Shown here in pieces: positions 17,666 through 26,575 of a stretch of DNA of 64,000 bases; within the stretch, counting starts at the first letter, position 1; each line of letters starts with the position of its first letter. The stretch spans positions 186,001 to 250,000 of the forward strand of contig NZ_NJDE01000010.1 of the NCBI RefSeq assembly GCF_002205895.1, given 5' to 3'. A program made the translations under genes and the position numbers. The notes below the pieces were generated by a model that did not search any database, was not told the origin of the DNA, and saw only the letters and a program-made list of their open reading frames with translations. Origin of the DNA: Saccharibacillus sp. O23. GTDB taxonomy: Bacteria; Bacillota; Bacilli; Paenibacillales; Paenibacillaceae.

Positions 17666-20600
17666 ATGGCGTTACAACTAAGACTCGGGCGTTCCGGCAG
17701 CGGGAAGACCGCCCGGATTCTCGATGAAATACGCGATCAAATGAAGCAGGACCCGATGGGGCCGCCGTTGATTCTGATCGTGCCGCAGCAGTCGACTTTC
17801 CAAACGGAATACGCGCTGTTCGCCGGCGAGCAGGGCATCGGCGGCATGCGGGCGCAGGTATTCAGTTTTCAGCGCTTGGCTTACCGGGTGATGCAGGAGA
17901 CCGGCGGTTCGGCGTTGACTTCGATCGGAGACGAAGGGAAAAGAATGCTGCTGTACCGTTTATTGAGGGAGCAGCGGGATCAACTTCGTTTGTTCGGCGC
18001 GTCCAGCGAACAACCGGGATTCATCGCCAAGTTAAACGATCTTTACGCCGAGTTGAAAAGATATAAGGTCGATGCCGCGACGCTCGAAGAATATACGCGG
18101 AATTTGGTGACGGCCGGCGATTCGCCGCTTCTGCGCGAGAAGCTCCAAGACGCGCTGCCGATCTATCGCAGCTTCGAAGAACGGCTCGCCGAGCTGTATG
18201 TCGATTCGGAAGATACGCTGACCCGTCTGGCGGAGCAGTTGGGAGAATCGTCGGTTGCGCGGGGAGCCAAAGTCTGGATCGACGGGTTCTACAGCTTCAC
18301 GCCTCGCGAGTACGAGGCTGTCGGAGCGCTACTGAACGTCGCGGAATCGGTCGTCTGCACGCTGACGTTGGACCGTCCGTACGACGCGGGCGAACAACCC
18401 GGCGAGCTGGACCTGTTTTACCAGACCGGCATGACCTACCGCAGGCTGTGCCGCTTGGCGGGGATGTTCGATCACGGCTGCGAAGTCGTTCAAGAAGAAG
18501 AGGCGGCGCTGCCGAGATTCCGGAACAGTCCAATTCTCGGACGGCTCGAAGCGCAGCTTCGCGGCGAAAAACTGCCTCCGGACCGGGGCGAGAGCGGACG
18601 TCTGAACGCCGACGGGGAGAACGGCATCACGCTGCACGCGGCGGACGACCGGCGAGCCGAAGCGGACGCGGCGGCGCGCGAGATGGTTCGGCTGGCCCGG
18701 GAGCAAGGAGCGCGCTATCGGGAGATGGCCGTATTCGTGCGGAATCTGGGCGATTACGAGAAAGTGCTTGCGCCGGTATTCGCCGAATACGGCATTCCGG
18801 CCTTTACCGACCGGCGCAAAGGCGTGCTGCATCATCCTTTGTCCGAATTCGTGCGGGCCGCGCTCGACGTCGTGCAGTACCGTTGGCGGTACGAAGACGT
18901 ATTCCGCTGCGTGAAAACGGATCTGCTGCTCCCGCAAGACGGAAGCCTCGAACGGGCCGATATGGACCGGCTGGAGAACTTCGTTTTGGCTTCCGGCATT
19001 CGGGGCACGCGCTGGACGGACGGAAGGCCGTGGCGCGAAGCGCCGAAGCTGTCGCTCGACGACGAAGGACGCCCGGTGCCGGAAGAAGAAACGGCGGATG
19101 CCGCCGCGCGCATGGAGCGGCTCGAAGCCTGCCGCGAGCGGATCGTCGCGCCGCTGAGCGCGTTCGAGCAGCGTCTTCGCAAAGCCGGTTCGGCCCGCGG
19201 AATGTGCGAAGCGGTCTACCGGCTGCTGGAAGACGCCGAAATCCCGCAGCGTCTGGACCGGTTGGCGAACGAAGCGACGTCGGCGGGAGATCCGCAGGCG
19301 GCGGACGTGCATCGGCAGATCTGGGGCGCCCTGCTCGACCTGTTGGACCAGATCGCGGAATTGATCGATCAAGAGCCGACGACGGCCGAAGAATTCGCGG
19401 GCATGTTGGAAACGGGATTGGCCGGCTTGACGCTGGGTCTCGTTCCTCCCGCCCTCGATCAAGTCCTGTTGGGCGATATGGAGCGCACGCGTCCTTGGGG
19501 AATCAAATACGCGTTCGTGCTCGGGCTGAACGACGGAATCGTGCCGCTCGTGCCGGATCAGAGCGGTCTGCTCAGCGAATCCGATCGGCTGCGGCTGGCC
19601 GAGAGCCTGCTGGAACTGAATCATCCCCGCGATCACGCGCCCGGAGCCTTTTTCAGATCGCGTGAAGCCGGCTTGGAGCTGTCTCCGAGCGCGGAGCGGC
19701 GATTGCTCGACGAGCGGCTGCTCGTCTACCATACGCTGACGAGCGCTTCGCATAAATTATGGCTGAGCTACGCGCTCAGCGACGACGAAGACAAGCCGCT
19801 GCTGCCTTCGGAGATCGTGCTCGACCTGCGCGCCGCCTTCCCGTTCATCGCGGAACGGCGGGAAAGCGGCCTGCCGCTGCCGGGCATGACGCCGACGCAG
19901 CAGCGCCGCTTCGTCACCCTGCCCGAAGCGACGCTGCCCCATCTGCTCGCGCAGCTGCGGACATGGAAAACGGGCGGGGAGATCGAACCGTTGTGGTGGG
20001 ACGTGCTGGGCGCTTATCAAGAGCGGCCAGAATGGGACGCGCTGCTGCGCGGCCGTCTGTCTTCGCTCGTCTACACGAACGAATCGGACCGGCTGACCCG
20101 CGAGACCAGCATTTCGCTTTACGGCCGCAAACTGCGTTCGAGCGTATCTCGCATGGAGAAGTTCACGGAATGCGCGTTCGCCCATTTCGCTTCGCACGGC
20201 CTTCGTCTCAAAGAACGTCAGCTCTACAAACTGAACGCTCCCGATATCGGCCAGCTGTTCCATGCGGCGCTGAGCGATATCGCCATGCGCTTGAAGCTGG
20301 AGAACCGCAGTTGGGGATCGCTGTCCGTCGAGGAATGTCTGGCCGAAGCGCGGACGGCCGTGGACAAGATCGCGCCGAAGCTTCAAGGCGAGATTCTGTT
20401 CAGTTCGAACCGGTACGGCTATATCACCCGCAAGCTGATGGATATCGTCGGCCGCGCTTCGGTCATTCTGGGCGAACATTCGCGGCGCGGAGATTTCGAA
20501 CCGCTCGGCATCGAGCTGGATTTCGGTCCCGGACAGGATATTCCGCCGCTCGAATTCGAATTGGAGAACGGCTGCACGATGGAGATCGTGGGCCGGATCG

Positions 20601-21280
20601 ACCGGGTAGACGTGGCCGAAGGCGAAGAAGGGCTGCTGCTGCGGGTCATCGACTACAAATCGAGCAGCAAAGAACTCAAATTGCATGAAGTCTATTACGG
20701 GCTGTCGCTGCAAATGCTGACGTATATGGACGTGCTGCTCACGCATGCGGAGCAGTGGATCGGTGCGCCGGCGCTTCCGGCGGGAACGCTGTATTTCCAC
20801 GTGCACAATCCGCTGCTGACCTCCAACAATGCCATGAACCGGGATACGGCCGCGCAGAAAATGCTGGAACGTTTCAAGATGAAAGGGCTGGTGCTGGCCG
20901 ATCCGGAAGTCGTGGGACAGATGGACCGCTCGCTGACTACCGGCTACTCGCAGATCGTTCCCGTGGCGCTCAAGAAAGACGGAAGTTTCTACAGCACCGC
21001 TTCCGTCGCCGATCAACGTCAGTGGAACTCGCTGCTCAAAGGGGTGCGGCGCAGCATCGCGGGCATCGGGACGCGGATCACGGACGGAGAATCCGAAGCG
21101 AGACCTTACCGCATTCAGCAGGAGACGGCGTGCGATTTCTGTCCGTATCATGCCGTATGCCAATTCGACGAGAGTCTGGACAACGCCGGATACCATCATC
21201 TCGGCAAATTGGGCAAAGACCGGGTATGGGACTTGTTCCGCGAAAGCGACGAAGAATCTTACGGAGAGGAGAGCCGATAA
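17666..21280 (+). CDS. addB: ATP-dependent helicase-nuclease subunit AddB
   Basis: This 1204-residue subunit of the AddAB double-strand-break resection enzyme has Walker A GRSGSGKT near the N-terminus. A second RecB-family nuclease domain at the C-terminus has the active-site D996-Y997-K998. The [4Fe-4S] cluster cysteines are present: C836 (in FTECAFAHF), then C1156-x2-C1159-x5-C1165. AddB recognises Chi and degrades the 5' strand. The length is close to B. subtilis AddB (1166). The stop is directly followed by the addA start. Confidence 0.96.
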   Translation: MALQLRLGRSGSGKTARILDEIRDQMKQDPMGPPLILIVPQQSTFQTEYALFAGEQGIGGMRAQVFSFQRLAYRVMQETGGSALTSIGDEGKRMLLYRLLREQRDQLRLFGASSEQPGFIAKLNDLYAELKRYKVDAATLEEYTRNLVTAGDSPLLREKLQDALPIYRSFEERLAELYVDSEDTLTRLAEQLGESSVARGAKVWIDGFYSFTPREYEAVGALLNVAESVVCTLTLDRPYDAGEQPGELDLFYQTGMTYRRLCRLAGMFDHGCEVVQEEEAALPRFRNSPILGRLEAQLRGEKLPPDRGESGRLNADGENGITLHAADDRRAEADAAAREMVRLAREQGARYREMAVFVRNLGDYEKVLAPVFAEYGIPAFTDRRKGVLHHPLSEFVRAALDVVQYRWRYEDVFRCVKTDLLLPQDGSLERADMDRLENFVLASGIRGTRWTDGRPWREAPKLSLDDEGRPVPEEETADAAARMERLEACRERIVAPLSAFEQRLRKAGSARGMCEAVYRLLEDAEIPQRLDRLANEATSAGDPQAADVHRQIWGALLDLLDQIAELIDQEPTTAEEFAGMLETGLAGLTLGLVPPALDQVLLGDMERTRPWGIKYAFVLGLNDGIVPLVPDQSGLLSESDRLRLAESLLELNHPRDHAPGAFFRSREAGLELSPSAERRLLDERLLVYHTLTSASHKLWLSYALSDDEDKPLLPSEIVLDLRAAFPFIAERRESGLPLPGMTPTQQRRFVTLPEATLPHLLAQLRTWKTGGEIEPLWWDVLGAYQERPEWDALLRGRLSSLVYTNESDRLTRETSISLYGRKLRSSVSRMEKFTECAFAHFASHGLRLKERQLYKLNAPDIGQLFHAALSDIAMRLKLENRSWGSLSVEECLAEARTAVDKIAPKLQGEILFSSNRYGYITRKLMDIVGRASVILGEHSRRGDFEPLGIELDFGPGQDIPPLEFELENGCTMEIVGRIDRVDVAEGEEGLLLRVIDYKSSSKELKLHEVYYGLSLQMLTYMDVLLTHAEQWIGAPALPAGTLYFHVHNPLLTSNNAMNRDTAAQKMLERFKMKGLVLADPEVVGQMDRSLTTGYSQIVPVALKKDGSFYSTASVADQRQWNSLLKGVRRSIAGIGTRITDGESEARPYRIQQETACDFCPYHAVCQFDESLDNAGYHHLGKLGKDRVWDLFRESDEESYGEESR

Positions 21281-24200
21281 ATGGGAATCAGTTACGCCGA
21301 AAAGCCGGAAGGCAGCCAATGGAGCGACGATCAATGGAAAGCGATCGCCGTCTCCGGAGGCGATATGCTGGTCGCGGCCGCAGCGGGATCGGGCAAGACC
21401 GCCGTGCTCGTCGAACGCATCATTCGCAAGATTACGGATCCGGCAAGCGGAACGGGGATCGACCGGATGCTGATCGCCACCTTTACCAAAGCGGCGGCTT
21501 CGGAGATGCGCCAGCGGATTCGCGACGCGCTGAACAAAGCGTTGACCGAACGTCCTCAAGACGACGGTCTGCGCCGCCAATTGTCGCTGCTGGGACAAGC
21601 TTCGATCACCACGCTGCACTCGTTCTGCCTGGAAGTGATTCGGCGGCATTATACGTCGATTCGGCTTGATCCGGGGTTCCGGATCGCGAACGAACACGAG
21701 AGCGCGATCATGCGCCAAGAACTGCTGGAAGACCTGTTCGAGGAGAAGTACGCGCTCGAAGAAGAAGGCGAACGGTTCCGCCGTTTGATCGACTGGTTCG
21801 GCGGCGAACGATCCGACGATCCGGTATTCGCGCTGGTGCAGCGCTTGTACGATTTCGCGCGCAGCCATCCGTGGCCGCAGCAGTGGCTGCACGATTCGGC
21901 GGCCGCTTTCCGGGTCGCCGATCCGGAAACGCTGGGCCGGACGGAGTGGGCGACGAGCCTGCTGGCCGGCGCCCGGTTGGAGTTGGCAGGCGTGGAAAAC
22001 GTGCTGCGCCGGGCGCACGGTCTGGCCTTATCGCCGGGCGGTCCCGCTCCGTACGCGGAGACGCTGCAAAGCGATCTCGATATGCTGCATCGGCTGCGCG
22101 GAGCCGCGGAGCACGAACCGTGGCAGTCTTTGTACGGGCAGTTCGAGACCGTCTCGTTCGCCACGCTCAAACGAACAGGCAAAAACGACGAATTCGATCC
22201 GGAAATTCAGCAGCAGATCAAAGACCTGCGGGATATCGCCAAAAAAGACCTGAGCAAAATCAAAGAATTCTATTTCGGCCGATCGCCCGAAACGTTCTTG
22301 TCCGAATTAAGCGAGACGGCTCCGCTGATGGAAGAATTGGCCGGGTTGACGATCGAGTTCGGGGAGCGTTACGCGCAGGCCAAGCGGGCGAAAAGCATGG
22401 TCGATTTCTCCGACCTGGAGCATTACTGCCTGCAAATCCTGCGCGATCCGGCTTCGACGCCGGGCCGTTCGCTGCCTTCGGAGGCGGCGCTGGAATACCG
22501 CGAACGTTTCGACGAAGTGCTGCTCGACGAGTATCAGGATACGAACTCCGTCCAAGAAGAGATCGTTTCGCTGATCGCGCGCGAAGGCGCGGGCAACCGC
22601 TTCATGGTCGGCGACGTCAAGCAGAGCATCTATCGTTTCCGTCTGGCGGAACCGGGCTTGTTCCTGCATAAATACCGGGCTTACGGGAACGATTTCGCCG
22701 AAAGCGGGTTAAGGATCGACTTGGCGCGCAATTTCCGCAGCCGGTCCGAGGTCGTGGAAGCCGTCAACGGGATCTTCCGGAGCATCATGAACGAGCGGGT
22801 GGCCGAGATTCAATACGACGAACGGGCCGAACTCTCTTACGGGGCAGCCTACTATCCGGAAGCCTCGGGCGGAGAATACGCGCCGGAGCTGATGCTGATC
22901 GCGCGCGAAGCGGCCGCGGGCGAGCCGGCGGAAGACGACGAAGCGGACAGCGGATTCGCCGCCGAAGCCGAAGAGATCGAAGCGGCGCGTCTGGAAGCCC
23001 GGGCGATCGCCGCGCGGATTCACGAATTGACCGGACGGGCGGAAGGTCGCGAACCGCTCATGATCTACGATAAAGATTCCAAAGCGCTTCGGCCGGCCGC
23101 TTACGGCGACATGGTCGTTCTGCTCCGCTCGGTCGGCGCATGGGCGCCGATGATGATCGAAGAGCTGCGCTTGGCCGGCATACCGGCCATGGGCGACGCG
23201 TCCCGCGGATATTTCGAAGCGACGGAAGTCGAGATCGCGATGTCGCTGCTCGGCATTATCGACAATCCGCAGCAGGATATTCCGCTGGCTTCGGTGCTGA
23301 GATCGCCGATCGTCGGCCTGAACGAAGATCAATTGGCGCAGATTCGGCTGCGCGGACCGAGAATGTCGTTCTATGACGCCGTCTGCCGGGCGGCCGAGCC
23401 GGAAGACGGAGCGGGGGATTACGCTTCGCGCGCATGGACCGGAGAATCGGCCGCGGCTTCTGCGTCCGGACCTGTGGACGAACCGGCGAGTTCCCGCGAT
23501 GCTTCGCTTGCGGAGACGCTGCGGAAGTTCTTGGCTTCGCTCGAACGTTGGCGCACGTTGGCGCGCAGCGGCGAACTCGGCGAATTGATCCGTACCTTGT
23601 ACCGGGAGACGGGTTACGCCGATTGGGTAGCCGGCCTGCCGGGAGGCGCGCAGCGCCGAGCGAATCTGCTGGCGCTGTACAACCGGGCGGTTCAGTTCGA
23701 GAAATCGGCTTCCGCGCAAGGATTGTTCCGTTTCCTGCGTTTCGTCGAACGCCTGAGAGATAACGGAGGCGATCTCGCCGAAGCGCCTTCCGAAGCGCAT
23801 CACGATTCGGTTCGTCTCATGACGATCCATAAGAGCAAAGGCTTGGAATTCCCGGTCGTCTTTATTGCCGGATTGTCCAAAGGCTTCAACATGCAGGATC
23901 TCAAAGCGCCGTTCATGATGCACAAAGAGCTCGGATTCGGGCCTCGCTTCGTCGACGAAGAAACGCGGGTCGGTTATCCGACGCTGCCTTCGCTCGCGAT
24001 TCGGCGGCAGGCTCTGATGGAGCTGTTGGCCGAAGAGATGCGAGTGCTGTACGTGGCCTTGACCCGTCCGCGGGACAAGATGATCCTGACCGCCGCGGTC
24101 AAAGACCTTCCGCGCCGAATCGCCGCTTGGACCGACGCTTCCGGCGGTCGGGAAGGCATCGCGGATTATACGCTCGCCAAAGCCAAAACGTATATGGATT

Positions 24201-25285
24201 GGGTCGGTCCGGCTCTGATGCAGGAACCGGGCGCCCGCTTCCTCCACGAACTGGCCGGTCTCGCATCGGTCGAAAGCGCGCGCGGCCCGGGCGCGGGATG
24301 GATCTTCTCCGTTCGCAGCGGAGACGCGCAGACGGCGGCCGAGCGGGCCGGAGAAGAATTGTACGCCGAACGCGTCCAACGCCTCAAAGCGCTGGCCGCC
24401 GGCGAGGCGGCCGAAGATCTGGGCTCGCGCGGCAAATTCGCGGAGCGTCTGGCTTGGCGATACCGTCATGCGGCGGCCGGAGGAACCGCGGCCAAAACGT
24501 CGGTGACCGAGATCAAATCCCGTTTCGCGGGCGACGAATATCCGTCCGCCGACGCGATGGAAGCGGCCCGCCGGTCGGCGGGGCTGGAAGACGCGGACGG
24601 GGAAACCGCCGACGCCGGCCTTGCGCCGACGGAATCGACGCTGCAGCTGAAACGTCCGCGCTTCATGGAGAGCCGCCGCCTGACCGGAGCGGAACGGGGC
24701 ACGGCGTATCATACGGTCATGCAGCATATTCCGCTGCAAGCCGATCTGGACGAAGCGGCCGTGACCGAAACGTTGGCGGAACTCGTGCGCAAGCATATCC
24801 TGCTGCAAGCGGAAGCCGATACGGTAGACGTCTCCGACGTGATGCTCTTTACGCGAAGCGCGATCGGCGAACGTCTGGCTTTGTCGGATTGGGTTCGGCG
24901 GGAACTTCCGTTCAGCATCGGAGTCGGAGCGCGGAGCGAATCGGGCTTGGTGCTGCCCGTCATGGGCGGTCAGGCGGGACTCTGGCCGCCGGACGCCGAA
25001 GCCGCGGCGGCGGGCGAGAATCGCCGGATCCGTGTGGAGAGCCTGCCGGACGAGCGGGTGCTCGTTCAAGGCGTGGTCGACTGTCTGTTCCGCGAGAACG
25101 GCAGGTTGATCCTGCTCGATTACAAGACCGATCGGATCAAACCGGGACGCGGGACGGCCGAATTGGCGGACCATTACCGGTTCCAACTCGATTTTTACGC
25201 TTGGGCCGTCGAAGAGATGACCGGCGAGCCGGTGAGCGAGAAATGGTTGTATTTCTTCGATACCGCCGAGAACGTTCGCTTGTAG
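21281..25285 (+). CDS. addA: ATP-dependent helicase-nuclease subunit AddA
   Basis: This 1334-residue UvrD-like helicase and nuclease is the motor subunit of AddAB. Walker A is AAAAGSGKT with K39. The helicase motif II is DEYQD at 416-420. GDVKQSIYRFRLAEP is motif III, and the later motif V/VI region reads MTIHKSKGLEFPVVF and VLYVALTRPRDK. The C-terminal RecB-type nuclease has D1280-Y1281-K1282. It is about 100 residues longer than B. subtilis AddA (1232). Extra length lies in Ala/Glu-rich inserts around residues 545-570 and 1090-1130, seen as low-complexity stretches such as AGEPAEDDEADSG. Zero-base spacing to addB implies equimolar expression. Confidence 0.97.
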   Translation: MGISYAEKPEGSQWSDDQWKAIAVSGGDMLVAAAAGSGKTAVLVERIIRKITDPASGTGIDRMLIATFTKAAASEMRQRIRDALNKALTERPQDDGLRRQLSLLGQASITTLHSFCLEVIRRHYTSIRLDPGFRIANEHESAIMRQELLEDLFEEKYALEEEGERFRRLIDWFGGERSDDPVFALVQRLYDFARSHPWPQQWLHDSAAAFRVADPETLGRTEWATSLLAGARLELAGVENVLRRAHGLALSPGGPAPYAETLQSDLDMLHRLRGAAEHEPWQSLYGQFETVSFATLKRTGKNDEFDPEIQQQIKDLRDIAKKDLSKIKEFYFGRSPETFLSELSETAPLMEELAGLTIEFGERYAQAKRAKSMVDFSDLEHYCLQILRDPASTPGRSLPSEAALEYRERFDEVLLDEYQDTNSVQEEIVSLIAREGAGNRFMVGDVKQSIYRFRLAEPGLFLHKYRAYGNDFAESGLRIDLARNFRSRSEVVEAVNGIFRSIMNERVAEIQYDERAELSYGAAYYPEASGGEYAPELMLIAREAAAGEPAEDDEADSGFAAEAEEIEAARLEARAIAARIHELTGRAEGREPLMIYDKDSKALRPAAYGDMVVLLRSVGAWAPMMIEELRLAGIPAMGDASRGYFEATEVEIAMSLLGIIDNPQQDIPLASVLRSPIVGLNEDQLAQIRLRGPRMSFYDAVCRAAEPEDGAGDYASRAWTGESAAASASGPVDEPASSRDASLAETLRKFLASLERWRTLARSGELGELIRTLYRETGYADWVAGLPGGAQRRANLLALYNRAVQFEKSASAQGLFRFLRFVERLRDNGGDLAEAPSEAHHDSVRLMTIHKSKGLEFPVVFIAGLSKGFNMQDLKAPFMMHKELGFGPRFVDEETRVGYPTLPSLAIRRQALMELLAEEMRVLYVALTRPRDKMILTAAVKDLPRRIAAWTDASGGREGIADYTLAKAKTYMDWVGPALMQEPGARFLHELAGLASVESARGPGAGWIFSVRSGDAQTAAERAGEELYAERVQRLKALAAGEAAEDLGSRGKFAERLAWRYRHAAAGGTAAKTSVTEIKSRFAGDEYPSADAMEAARRSAGLEDADGETADAGLAPTESTLQLKRPRFMESRRLTGAERGTAYHTVMQHIPLQADLDEAAVTETLAELVRKHILLQAEADTVDVSDVMLFTRSAIGERLALSDWVRRELPFSIGVGARSESGLVLPVMGGQAGLWPPDAEAAAAGENRRIRVESLPDERVLVQGVVDCLFRENGRLILLDYKTDRIKPGRGTAELADHYRFQLDFYAWAVEEMTGEPVSEKWLYFFDTAENVRL

Positions 25286-25307
25286 AAAAACAGAAAAATT
25301 CGCATAT

Positions 25308-25354
25308 CCGCCGCCCGCTCCTTCCTCCGCGCACGCGAGCCGGAAGCGGGCGGC
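25308..25354 (+). other. Strong hairpin in the addA-sbcD gap
   Basis: GCCGCCCGCT (25310-25319) pairs perfectly with AGCGGGCGGC (25345-25354). No T run follows, so it is probably an mRNA barrier or processing site rather than a terminator. Confidence 0.6.
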
Positions 25355-25387
25355 ATCGATCGGCATAGACAGAAAGGGGCGCGAATC

Positions 25388-26575
25388 ATGCGCGTGCTGC
25401 ATACGGCGGACTGGCATCTGGGCAAAACGCTGGAAGGCCGGAGCCGTTTCGAAGAACAAGTGAAGTTTATGGACGAATTGGTAGACATCGTCCGCCGGGA
25501 AAAGGTCGATCTGATCTTGATGGCGGGCGACGTGTACGACACGGTGAATCCGCCTGCGGCTGCCGAACAGCTTTTTTACGAAGGGGCGGCCCGCCTGCGG
25601 GCGGAAGGCTGCCTGCTCGCGGCGATCGCGGGCAATCATGACCATCCGGAGCGGGTCGCGTCGGTAAGGCCGCTCGTGAAGGATACGGGCATCTCGCTCG
25701 TCGGGCTGCCGACCGAAAAAGCGCTGACGCTCGATATCGCGCGCACGGGAGAGCGCGCTGTGATCGCGGCGCTGCCGTATCCTTCCGAATCCAGACTGAA
25801 CGAGCTGTTGACGCTCGACGGAACGGACGAAGGACTGCTGCGACGCGCTTACAGCGAGCGGGTCGGACTGCTGATGCGCAAGCTGGCCGCGGATTTCTCG
25901 CCGCATACCGTCAATCTGGCGATGAGCCATATCTATGTGCTCGGCGGTCTGGAATCCGATTCGGAACGGCCGATTCAAGTCGGAGGCGCGTATACCGTCG
26001 ATCCTTCGGCGCTCTCCTGCGGCGCGCAGTATACGGCGCTGGGCCATCTGCATCGTCCGCAGAGCGTCAAAGGCGACGGGATCATCCGCTACAGCGGATC
26101 GCCGATCTGCTACAGCTTCTCCGAAGCCGGACAAGCCAAATCCGTGATGCTGATGGATATCGAGCCGGGCGGCGAGCCGAAGCTGGAAGAGATTTATTTG
26201 TCCAGCGGGCGGCGTCTGGTCGAATGGAACGCCAAAGAAGGCTTGGGACAGGTGCACGGTTGGTTGGAAGAAGGACGGGACGCGGGAGCGTTCATCGATC
26301 TTCGCGTCACGTTGAGCGAAGCGCTGTCGATGAGCGATATTCAAGCGCTGCGCCGTTCTTGCGACGGGCTGGTGCATATCCGTCCGGTCTATCCGCAGCT
26401 CGAACAGGCGGACGAGCCGGAAGAACGCACCCGGCTTCCGATGCACGAGCTGTTCAAAACGTTTTACCGCCGCCAAACGGGCGGAGCCGAGCCGGATGAC
26501 GCGTTGGTGTCGCTCTTTATGGAATTGGCTTCTGCCGAAGACGGCGAAACGGCCGAAGGAGGAGATGCCGAATGA
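25388..26575 (+). CDS. sbcD: Exonuclease subunit SbcD (Mre11 homologue)
   Basis: This 395-residue nuclease subunit has the phosphodiesterase motifs in order: HTADWHLGK (I), GDVYDT (II), GNHDHPERV (III), MSHIYV (IV) and GHLHRPQ (V). SbcCD opens hairpins and trims protein-blocked DNA ends using ATP-gated Mn2+-dependent cleavage. The start codon ATG follows GAAAGGGGCGCG. Its last four bases (ATGA) overlap the sbcC start, the usual sbcDC coupling. It lies immediately after addBA, putting both end-processing machines in one block. Confidence 0.96.
   Translation: MRVLHTADWHLGKTLEGRSRFEEQVKFMDELVDIVRREKVDLILMAGDVYDTVNPPAAAEQLFYEGAARLRAEGCLLAAIAGNHDHPERVASVRPLVKDTGISLVGLPTEKALTLDIARTGERAVIAALPYPSESRLNELLTLDGTDEGLLRRAYSERVGLLMRKLAADFSPHTVNLAMSHIYVLGGLESDSERPIQVGGAYTVDPSALSCGAQYTALGHLHRPQSVKGDGIIRYSGSPICYSFSEAGQAKSVMLMDIEPGGEPKLEEIYLSSGRRLVEWNAKEGLGQVHGWLEEGRDAGAFIDLRVTLSEALSMSDIQALRRSCDGLVHIRPVYPQLEQADEPEERTRLPMHELFKTFYRRQTGGAEPDDALVSLFMELASAEDGETAEGGDAE

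Noticed and set aside
25308-25354. Terminator between addA and sbcD.
   Set aside because: The stem is strong but has no T run; listed only as a hairpin.
22709-26476. A 1255-codon - strand frame opposite addA and sbcD.
   Set aside because: Shadow of two verified helicase/nuclease genes with no promoter, ribosome site or recognisable domain.
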